NCBI RefSeq assembly: GCF_900177685.1
Contig: NZ_FXAY01000005.1
Location: 62,001-126,000 of the forward strand
Direction: 5' to 3'
DNA length: 64,000 nucleotides
DNA from: Agreia pratensis
GTDB lineage: Bacteria > Actinomycetota > Actinomycetes > Actinomycetales > Microbacteriaceae
How positions within the stretch are numbered: the stretch's first letter is position 1; each line of letters opens with the position of its first letter. Both the position numbers and the translations under genes were made by a program. The notes below the pieces were generated by a model. The model saw only the letters and a list, made by a program, of their open reading frames with translations. It did not search any database and was not told the origin of the DNA. Below are positions 35,042 through 41,528 of this stretch, piece by piece.

Positions 35042-35487
35042 CACAGCACCTCGATGACGGGCTCGATCGTCACCTCGGTCGTCAGGCTGTTGGCGATGTA
35101 GCACTGCTCGTGAGCCTTATTCAGCAGGCGTTGCACCCGCTCGACTGTCGCACCGCGCACAACGATTCGGGGCCGAAGCACGATTGCCGTCAGACGCATG
35201 GGGCGCAGATCATCGGGCATCACACCCTCCGCAGCGTCGTTGTACTCCAGCACCTCGACTCCAGCGAGAGCCGCCACCGCGAGAAAAGACAGGAGTTGGC
35301 ACGAACTGGCGGCCGCGACCACGAACTGCTCAGGATTCGGCAGCGCTGCATCGCCACGAAACGCTGCATCAGCGCTGACCGCCATCGTGGTGTCACTCAT
35401 CGTGATGTCGTGCTGGCGGCTGTAGCTGTCGTAGCCCTGAGTGCGGCCGGCCCAGCGCAGCGCGCTCGCATAGGTGTGTGTCGTCAT
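35041..35487 (-). CDS. OsmC family peroxiredoxin-like protein
   Basis: A 148-residue OsmC/Ohr-type protein. The two reactive cysteines are visible in AAASSCQLLSFLAVAALAG and AHEQCYIANSL, the arrangement that reduces organic hydroperoxides with a thiol cofactor. It is first in the operon with the ACT protein and the ArsR regulator. Confidence 0.9.
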   Translation of the reverse strand: MTTHTYASALRWAGRTQGYDSYSRQHDITMSDTTMAVSADAAFRGDAALPNPEQFVVAAASSCQLLSFLAVAALAGVEVLEYNDAAEGVMPDDLRPMRLTAIVLRPRIVVRGATVERVQRLLNKAHEQCYIANSLTTEVTIEPVIEVL

Positions 35488-35609
35488 GACTCCACGCTAT
35501 GGCCGAATAGCTTCGTCTCTCGCCGAAATGTGACACACGGCGATCACGCCGAGAACGTCCGAAGAGGCTCGAATAGGTGATCGCCCGCCACTACTGCGTT
35601 AATAGAACT

Positions 35610-36809
35610 ATGCAGGCATTCGGTATCGATCGTCTGACGACCAACTTTCAGCCCGTGGTCGACATCGATACCGGTCGGGTCGTGGCGCACGAAGCGCTCA
35701 GCCGCGCGTCGATCAACGGGGCTCCCGTGGCGCCGGATCGGCTTCTGCACGACGCCTATCAGAGCGGCACAGCCGACGAACTCGACTCGGTCTTCATCGA
35801 GTCTGCTCTGCGTGCCGCGGCGACTCGGGGACTCCTCTCGCCGCACTCCCTCTTCGTGAACGTCGAGCCGATCAGCCTCGCGAACGGATTCATCACCGCA
35901 CCGCTCCTGAGCGCTCCCCCGCTGGTCATCGAGATCACCGAGCGGGCGCTCACCGCCGACCCCGGGGCGCTTCTCACCTCCGCGGCCGCCCTGCGCGCCG
36001 CCGGCCACCTCATCGCAATCGACGATCTGGGTGCCGAACCCGCCTCTCTCGCGCTTCTGCCGCTGCTGGCGCCCGAGATCGTGAAGCTCGATATGAACCT
36101 GATTCGCCGCCAGCCCGACCGCACCACGGCCGCGATGATGACGGCGGTCGCGGCCTATGCCGAGAGAAGCGGTGCCCTCGTTCTGGCCGAGGGGGTCGAG
36201 ACCGCCGAGCACATCACACGGGCGCGGGCGCTCGGCGCATCCGTTGCTCAGGGCTGGCACTTCGGCAAACCAAGCGAGAGCGCACGCGATGCGCCCGGCG
36301 TCACCGTTCGACGTGCGGGACCCGGCCGCCACAGCGCGGCGCCCGTGCGTGATTCGATCGACACCACGCCCTTCGGTGTGGTCTCCGCCGAGACTCCGCT
36401 GAGGGTCGGCGACCGCGCCATGCTCGTGCAGGTCAGCATCCTGCTCGAGGAGCGCGCCGCGGCGGCGGGCGACTCGGCCGTGCTGCTCTCGACCTTCCAG
36501 TCCGGCGACAACATCAGCGAGAACACGCGACGGCGTTACGACCGTCTGATCGAATCCGGATGCCTGTTGACGGCCTACTCGACCGGCGCGTCGGCGGCCC
36601 TTCCGCATCCGGCCCGCAGCGTGACGGTCGACGACGCCGACCCCCTCGCCGCCGAATGGGATGTCGTTCTGCTCACCGCCGACTACGCCGCCGCCCTCAC
36701 CGCGAGGGAGATCGATTCGTCGCGGCATCGCGAGGGGCTCTACGAGTTCGTGCTCACCACCGATCGCGATCTCGTCACGCGCAGCGCTCGGGCCCTGCTC
36801 GCGCGCTGA
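35610..36809 (+). CDS. EAL-DICT domain protein
   Basis: A 399-residue soluble protein with an EAL phosphodiesterase-like domain (residues 1-225) and a C-terminal DICT sensory domain (about 245-399). EAL landmarks present: HEALSRAS, EITERA, KLDMNL, LAEGVET, QGWHFGKP. The loop normally DDFGTG reads DDLGAE, so metal-dependent cyclic-di-GMP hydrolysis may be lost and it may instead bind the nucleotide or proteins. DICT domains accompany light- or signal-responsive c-di-GMP proteins. A -10-like TAATAG just upstream suggests a leaderless start. Confidence 0.87.
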   Translation: MQAFGIDRLTTNFQPVVDIDTGRVVAHEALSRASINGAPVAPDRLLHDAYQSGTADELDSVFIESALRAAATRGLLSPHSLFVNVEPISLANGFITAPLLSAPPLVIEITERALTADPGALLTSAAALRAAGHLIAIDDLGAEPASLALLPLLAPEIVKLDMNLIRRQPDRTTAAMMTAVAAYAERSGALVLAEGVETAEHITRARALGASVAQGWHFGKPSESARDAPGVTVRRAGPGRHSAAPVRDSIDTTPFGVVSAETPLRVGDRAMLVQVSILLEERAAAAGDSAVLLSTFQSGDNISENTRRRYDRLIESGCLLTAYSTGASAALPHPARSVTVDDADPLAAEWDVVLLTADYAAALTAREIDSSRHREGLYEFVLTTDRDLVTRSARALLAR

Positions 36810-36872
36810 CTCGTCAACCCCTGACACCGAATCGGGCGGCGGGCGTAACGTCGCGGGCGGAAAGGAGCACAC

Positions 36873-36995
36873 ATGACGACGAATGAATCCAAGAAGCCGG
36901 ATGCCGACGAGTTGCCCGATGGCTCAGGATCTGACGGAAGCCAGCCCCAGAACGGTGAAGACACCGCATCAGGAGGAGGAGCAGACGATGAGTGA
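36873..36995 (+). CDS. Tiny acidic protein (40 aa)
   Basis: A 40-residue hydrophilic peptide, MTTNESKKPDADELPDGSG followed by an acidic Gly-rich tail. AAAGGAG (36861-36867) is an excellent ribosome site at 5 bp. It overlaps the next tiny gene by 8 bp. It is predicted disordered and I do not recognise it. Being below usual length limits, it is easily missed. Confidence 0.6.
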   Translation: MTTNESKKPDADELPDGSGSDGSQPQNGEDTASGGGADDE

Positions 36996-37122
36996 CCCTC
37001 GCCCCGAGCACACCCCCAAGCCCGACGAGATCGACCCCGATAAGGGAACCGAGCCCGATGGGACTCCCGTGGAGAACCCCTCCGGTTCGTGGGCTTCGCA
37101 GCCCGAGCTGATCGCGGCGTAA
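36988..37122 (+). CDS. Tiny acidic Pro-rich protein (44 aa)
   Basis: A 44-residue protein starting MSDPRPEHTPKPDEIDPDKG and ending SGSWASQPELIAA. The ribosome site AGGAGGAGG (36971-36979) is very strong, and it overlaps the preceding 40-residue gene. Proteins of this look appear in actinobacterial genomes, as far as I recall, without known function. Confidence 0.65.
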   Translation: MSDPRPEHTPKPDEIDPDKGTEPDGTPVENPSGSWASQPELIAA

Positions 37123-37139
37123 GGCCGTCATCACCAGAC

Positions 37140-37451
37140 ATGTCTGAGACGGGGTCTGTCGACGACGACCGCTGGCTGGTCATCAATGGCCGCAGGTGGC
37201 CTCGCACAGACCCCGTTCTCGATGAGGCACTCGTCGAAAGGCTGAAGAGTCATCTCGGCCGGGGCCGTTCGGGCGTGCGGGCTGCGAAGAAGACCGGCGA
37301 CGATGAGGCTGTGGCCGCCGCGCGCCGGCGCACCAATCTGGCTAAGCACGGCCTGGGCGAGCGCGGCCCCTCCTGGTGGGACTCCCCCGAACAGGATCGA
37401 ATCGACCGGGCGAACGAGGCTCTGAACGAGCTCGACGCTCTCGACGGCTGA
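37140..37451 (+). CDS. Small conserved protein of the type annotated 'biopolymer transporter Tol'
   Basis: A 103-residue soluble, charged protein: DDRWLVINGRRWPRTDP, then LVERLKSHLGRGRSGVRAAKK, then RTNLAKHGLGERGPSWWDSPE. This matches a family often labelled 'biopolymer transporter Tol' in actinobacteria although it has no membrane helix and no demonstrated Tol function. It lies 17 bp after the 44-residue gene on the same strand. Confidence 0.75.
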   Translation: MSETGSVDDDRWLVINGRRWPRTDPVLDEALVERLKSHLGRGRSGVRAAKKTGDDEAVAAARRRTNLAKHGLGERGPSWWDSPEQDRIDRANEALNELDALDG

Positions 37452-37465
37452 GCCCCTACTTCGCT

Positions 37466-37542
37466 ATTGCAGGGCGGATTGTCACCATGCCGCCACCCGG
37501 TCGAGGACACGCCAGCTCTCGGTCGAAACATCCTGTTGAACG
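37466..37542. repeat. 77-bp dispersed repeat R1, copy 1
   Basis: A 77-bp segment that aligns without gaps to 40082-40158 at 57 of 77 positions. The ends are best conserved: ATT(G/A)CAGGGC at the left and AAACATCCTGTT at the right. It does not encode a recognisable product. Confidence 0.6.
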
Positions 37543-37629
37543 CGGAACTTGTCGCCGCCGGCGCACTCTGCGACCGTTGAGCCATGCCCGCTCGCTGAAT
37601 ACACTCTCCGCGCCGGTCGCCGCTCCTAT

Positions 37630-37699
37630 TCAGGAGAAGTAGGCCAGATGTCGCCTTTTCGTACGTGGCTAGCTGGTTTCTCCTGAGTTGCAGCAAGAC
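37630..37699. repeat. Inverted-repeat element R2, copy 1
   Basis: TCAGGAGAA (37630-37638) pairs with TTCTCCTGA (37678-37686), followed by GTTGCAGCAAGAC. The same arms and tail recur at 40674-40745 in the same orientation and the same order relative to R1. Confidence 0.6.
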
Positions 37700-38145
37700 C
37701 GCCAGGAACCCTCGACGGATTCGCCTTCGCGAAACCGCTGATCGAGCAGGTGACCACTGGCCGCATCAGCCGGTCCGCGTGGGTGAGGCGCTTGGGCGAG
37801 CTGGCCGGCAACATGGCGGCCGCCGAGGAGTGGGGACGACAACCAGCGCGCATCGACGAGGCTGTTCTCGAGCTCTCCGATGAGATCCGTCGACTCGGAA
37901 TCATAACGGCCGTACTCACCAATGGCACCGATACGATTCCCGCAGAACTCGCCGAGCTCGATATCACCCACCGGTTCGACGCGATCTTCAACTCCGCCGA
38001 GATCGGTTTCGCGAAGCCAGACGTTCGCGCCTTCACACACGTGCTCGACACTCTCGGAGTAGCCGCCGAAGATGCGTACTTCACCGACGACTCCGCCTCG
38101 AAGATCGTCGGCGCGGAGAGCGCCGTGTGCAGCGAGGCCCTCCAA
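37687..38145 (+). pseudogene. HAD-family hydrolase remnant lacking both ends
   Basis: The frame reads FAFAKPLIEQVTTGRISRSAW, then IITAVLTNGTDTIPAELAELDI (HAD motif II threonine region), then FNSAEIGFAKPDVRAF (motif III lysine), then DAYFTDDSASKIVGAESA (motif IV). The N-terminal DxD nucleophile motif is missing because the frame runs into repeat R2, and the C-terminus is cut where it meets a cupin fragment. It cannot be a working phosphatase. Confidence 0.75.
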
Positions 38146-38198
38146 CTGTCGACCTGCAGCAGTTCGGCGGCGACACCGATCCCGAGAATGTTCGTCAT
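38144..38198 (-). pseudogene. 5' fragment of a cupin gene
   Basis: On this strand the sequence encodes MTNILGIGVAAELLQVD, close to the start of the intact cupin at 25627 (MTNVFGIDVAVELQQVD); the DNA matches too. The similarity stops where HAD coding begins on the other strand, marking a recombination joint. Confidence 0.65.
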
Positions 38199-38271
38199 GC
38201 GTTCAGTGTGGTCGCTCGGCAGAAATCGCGGGCTCCCCTAGCCAGCGGCATCGCTCACTCGTCGATATCGC

Positions 38272-39465
38272 TCACTCGGCGGCGTCGCGGAGCGCAGGAA
38301 GAACCTGCTTCGTCTCGGCGACTCGGGTGACCTTCGCCGCGATTGGCCTGAAGAGTCGTGACGCGATCACCCTGTCGACGGCCCCGCGCGCCGCCATACC
38401 GAGCCGCGTTCGCGGATAGGCGAAATATTCGAGCCCTCGAGGCAGGCTCTGAACATCGTCGACCAACGGTCGGAGCCACTTCTCGTACGAGGTGAGCGCC
38501 GTCTCGAGATTGTGCGGAGTGGTCGACAGATACGCAGCGAGCACGTATCCGCTGATGAGCGCGAGGGATGCTCCCCCGCCGCCCATCGGGGTGACGCACC
38601 ACCCGGCATCTCCTGCCATCACAACGCGGCCTCGATGCCAGGTGCTCATCCGCACCTGAGTGAGCTGGTCGATATAGACGTCGTCAGACGTGTCGAACGC
38701 ATCCAAGATCCGGGACGCCTCCCACCCCGCATCCTGGTAGTGCGCCCTGACGACCGCGAGGGCGCCGGCACGGTCGAGGCCTTTGAGGTCCTCCCCGCGC
38801 GAGTAGGCGAGAATCGCGCGGATGGTTCCGTGGTTGTCGGGCCGGAGATGAATCTGTCGCCCACCGATCGCGTTGTACCAACGCCACCGGTCGTCGTCGG
38901 TCGGGGTGCGCGGAATAGTGCCGAACACCATCTTGATGCCGAGCTCTTTCTGGTCGACCGCGTCGCCGAAGAGCCGGTCACGGGTGGCAGAACGCACACC
39001 CTCGGCGATGACGAGCAGATCCGCACGCAGCGACAGTCCGCCTTCGGTGCCGACTTCCACACCATCGGGCACGTCTGTGACGTCGGCGATCGTGTCCCCG
39101 TAGATGAAGTCGACGTCATCCGGCAGATGGTCGAGCATCGTGCGGGCTAAGTCGCCTCGCAGCACCTCGAGCTCTGCTGTCGCCCCACCTTCTCCACCAA
39201 AGGGCAACTCAACCCTGACCTTGCCCGTAGACGTAACGAGCACAGTGCCCGTCTCCGTCGTGTTCTGTGCCTTGACCGCATCGAACAGGCCCATGCGGAA
39301 GAGCACCTCACGAGCGATGCCGCGTACGTCGATGTTCTGGCCGCCGTCGCGGAACTCGTTCGCGCGTTCGATGACGGTGACCCGCCATCCGGCTCGGCGA
39401 AGCCAATATGCGGAGGAGAGCCCGGCGATGCTGGCACCGGAGATGACGGCGTGTAATTGAGGCAT
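38272..39465 (-). CDS. FAD-dependent monooxygenase (PheA/TfdB-like)
   Basis: A 397-residue flavoprotein hydroxylase. FAD-binding start VISGASIAGLSSAYWLRRAGWRVTVIERA, second motif LLVIAEGVRSATRD (DG-type), and the GD motif GRVVMAGDAGWCVTPMGGGGASLAL. Such enzymes hydroxylate aromatic or polyketide-like compounds using NAD(P)H and O2. It lies downstream of a MarR gene on the same strand, with palindromes in the spacer, so induction by its substrate is likely. Confidence 0.88.
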   Translation of the reverse strand: MPQLHAVISGASIAGLSSAYWLRRAGWRVTVIERANEFRDGGQNIDVRGIAREVLFRMGLFDAVKAQNTTETGTVLVTSTGKVRVELPFGGEGGATAELEVLRGDLARTMLDHLPDDVDFIYGDTIADVTDVPDGVEVGTEGGLSLRADLLVIAEGVRSATRDRLFGDAVDQKELGIKMVFGTIPRTPTDDDRWRWYNAIGGRQIHLRPDNHGTIRAILAYSRGEDLKGLDRAGALAVVRAHYQDAGWEASRILDAFDTSDDVYIDQLTQVRMSTWHRGRVVMAGDAGWCVTPMGGGGASLALISGYVLAAYLSTTPHNLETALTSYEKWLRPLVDDVQSLPRGLEYFAYPRTRLGMAARGAVDRVIASRLFRPIAAKVTRVAETKQVLPALRDAAE

Positions 39466-39522
39466 GTCATGACTGCTTTCTGATCGGTGTGCGTGTGCAG
39501 AAGATCAGTATGGCATGTTTTG

Positions 39523-39542
39523 CTTCACTGTGAAGTTACTTC
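39523..39542. promoter_or_regulatory. Overlapping palindromes, probable MarR operator
   Basis: CTTCACTGTGAAG (39523-39535) and GAAGTTACTTC (39532-39542) are both palindromic around a central base and overlap, between the MarR gene and the monooxygenase start. Confidence 0.5.
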
Positions 39543-39572
39543 TCTATGAATCAAGTTGGCAAAGAGGCCGTG

Positions 39573-40040
39573 TCAGCGGCGCCCCTTACGCAGGGCCTTG
39601 TTGGCTTCTTCAATGCTGCTGGTGATATCGCCGAGGAACGCCGCGATGATGCGAGCCGATGTCGGATCCAGGCTCCGGAGGGTTCTTTCGAGACCACCCC
39701 CTGCCTGCGCGGAGAACTCGCCGACGCTCGCAGCAGCCTGGGGTGTCGGACGAAGTGTGACGATGCGGCGATCTTCGCTCTCGCGACTCCTCGTCACCAG
39801 CTCTCGGCGCTCCAATCGGTTGATCAGCGCATTAGTCGCACCCGATGTCAGCCCCACATGTCGTGCAAGCCGTGCTGGTGTCATCGGCTCCCCTTCGCCG
39901 GCCGCAATCGTGATCTCGGCAAGACCGGCAGCGTCCGACGCGGGAAGATCGATGGATTCACCCATGTGACGGGTGAGCTCGCCGTACCCCACGATGAAAT
40001 CACGCAGGAGCTCGCCCACTCGATCCTGTTCATCCGTCAT
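39573..40040 (-). CDS. MarR family transcriptional regulator
   Basis: A 155-residue winged-helix regulator: TPARLARHVGLTSGATNALINRLERRELVTRSRESEDRRIVTLRPT is the MarR HTH and wing. It is transcribed in the same direction as, and just before, the FAD monooxygenase. Palindromes in the 107-bp spacer suggest direct control of that gene. Confidence 0.9.
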   Translation of the reverse strand: MTDEQDRVGELLRDFIVGYGELTRHMGESIDLPASDAAGLAEITIAAGEGEPMTPARLARHVGLTSGATNALINRLERRELVTRSRESEDRRIVTLRPTPQAAASVGEFSAQAGGGLERTLRSLDPTSARIIAAFLGDITSSIEEANKALRKGRR

Positions 40041-40081
40041 GGGGCAATGATCCCACGCCCCAGACAGCGAGGTGCTTCACC

Positions 40082-40158
40082 ATTACAGGGCCGATTGACG
40101 GCTCGCCGCTGTCAGGTCGAAGACACACCGACACTTCGTCAAAACATCCTGTTCAACG
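40082..40158. repeat. 77-bp dispersed repeat R1, copy 2
   Basis: Aligns gaplessly with 37466-37542. It sits between the marR start and the 3' end of the GNAT gene. Confidence 0.6.
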
Positions 40159-40162
40159 AAAA

Positions 40163-40624
40163 TCAGGGCCGAGTCATGTGCACCTCGAACCCGTAAGGCG
40201 GATCTTCGCGCCGTTGTCCGTCCAAACTGAAACCGTGGTGCTCATAGAAGTGCAGCGCTCGAGCGTTGCCCTCGAAGACCCACAGCTCGGCGGCCGCTCC
40301 CCGCAGACTCTCGTTCAGCAATCGAGTTCCGAGGCCCGATCGCCAGTGACTTCTCCGCGTATAAAGCGAGAGGAGTTCCAGATTCGGTCTGTCCGCGACC
40401 CGGGCGAAGCCGACGACCGCCCCGACCTCGACGGCCACGAGTACTTTCTCGCGAGCTATGCGCGCCGCCCAGCGCGCAGCGCGAGAATCCGCCGGCTCGT
40501 CGTGGCGCGCGCGCAACACTGCCGGATCGATCATGTCGGCGTACGCCTCGTCCCACACGGTGAGACTGAGCCACGCCAGTTCGCCGACATCCGCATCAGT
40601 CGCGGCACGAATGAGAGGCTCCAT
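40163..40624 (-). CDS. GNAT family N-acetyltransferase
   Basis: A 153-residue acetyltransferase: IRAATDADVGELAWLS at the start, VEVGAVVGFARV, the CoA loop RRSHWRSGLGTRLLNES (R-x-x-G-x-G variant HWRSGLG), and NARALHFYEHHGFSLDG. Flanked by repeats R1 and R2, which suggests the segment has been mobile. Acceptor unknown. Confidence 0.87.
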   Translation of the reverse strand: MEPLIRAATDADVGELAWLSLTVWDEAYADMIDPAVLRARHDEPADSRAARWAARIAREKVLVAVEVGAVVGFARVADRPNLELLSLYTRRSHWRSGLGTRLLNESLRGAAAELWVFEGNARALHFYEHHGFSLDGQRREDPPYGFEVHMTRP

Positions 40625-40673
40625 CGATCACTGGTGACATCGTCGACTGCCTACGGGTGGCTCGCTGCTCGCG

Positions 40674-40745
40674 CTCAGGAGAATCCGGGCGGAAAACGGT
40701 CTTCTCGCGCACCAAGAGTCGAGATCTCCTGAGTTGCAGCGAGAC
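40674..40745. repeat. Inverted-repeat element R2, copy 2
   Basis: CTCAGGAGA (40674-40682) pairs with TCTCCTGAG (40725-40733) and is followed by TTGCAGCGAGAC. It shares TCTCCTGAGTTGCAGC with copy 1. A REP-type GTCGAGTAG motif lies 30 bp downstream. Confidence 0.6.
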
Positions 40746-40871
40746 TTCTGCGAGCCGTGACGATCGCCCGCTGCGCCGTCGAGTAGTCGGGCGAGGAACG
40801 AGCTTTCGACAAATGTAGGACTCCTCCCGCTCAAGGCCTGAACGGCTCCTCGGCAGGCTTAGGCTCGCTCC

Positions 40872-41528
40872 GTGATCACAGCGCCGTTGTCTCTTCGAGA
40901 TGTCACCATCCGTTATCCGCGCGAGGGTCAAGACGACCTCACGATCATCGAGAACCTCTCTTTCGACGTCGATGCCGGCAGAATGCACTGCCTCGCCGGT
41001 CGAAGCGGATCAGGCAAGACGAGCATCCTCAAGGCAACAGCCGGACTGGTGCGCCCCACCTCGGGCAGCGTGTTCTGGTCGGGCTCCGATCTCGCCACCC
41101 AGTCCGACGACGCGGTCACGAAGTTCCGTCGCCGCCATGTGGGCTACCTCGATCAGGGCGGCGTGCTCATCAGCGGGCTCACCACTCTCGAGAACGTGCT
41201 GCTGCCCGCGGTTCCCGACCGCGAGACCCGCGCCCTCGGCCGCAAGGCACGCGATCTGCTGAACCGCCTTGGCGTCGGCGAAAGGCTGCGGTCGAAGCCC
41301 GAACAGCTCTCGGGCGGCGAGCGACAACGCGTGGCCCTCGCCCGGGCACTTCTCTTCGACCCGGGTGTGCTCGTCGTCGACGAGCCGACCGCCAGCCTCG
41401 ACAGACGCAGCGCAGACGGCGTGATCGCGTTGCTGCGGTCGATTGCGGATGCCGGAACCGCGGTGATCGTCTCGGCGCACGACCAAAATCTCATCGACGC
41501 CGCCGATACCCGCACGGTCATGGCATGA
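40872..41528 (+). CDS. ABC transporter ATP-binding protein (MacB/LolD-like)
   Basis: A 218-residue ATPase with Walker A GRSGSGKT at 43-50, Q-loop region YLDQGG, signature LSGGERQRVALARAL, Walker B VLVVDEPTASLD and H-loop VSAHD. This size and sequence type pairs with FtsX-like permeases; the downstream permease starts in its stop codon (ATGA). Probably drives a mechanotransmission or extrusion process at the envelope. Start GTG 40872. Confidence 0.93.
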   Translation: MITAPLSLRDVTIRYPREGQDDLTIIENLSFDVDAGRMHCLAGRSGSGKTSILKATAGLVRPTSGSVFWSGSDLATQSDDAVTKFRRRHVGYLDQGGVLISGLTTLENVLLPAVPDRETRALGRKARDLLNRLGVGERLRSKPEQLSGGERQRVALARALLFDPGVLVVDEPTASLDRRSADGVIALLRSIADAGTAVIVSAHDQNLIDAADTRTVMA

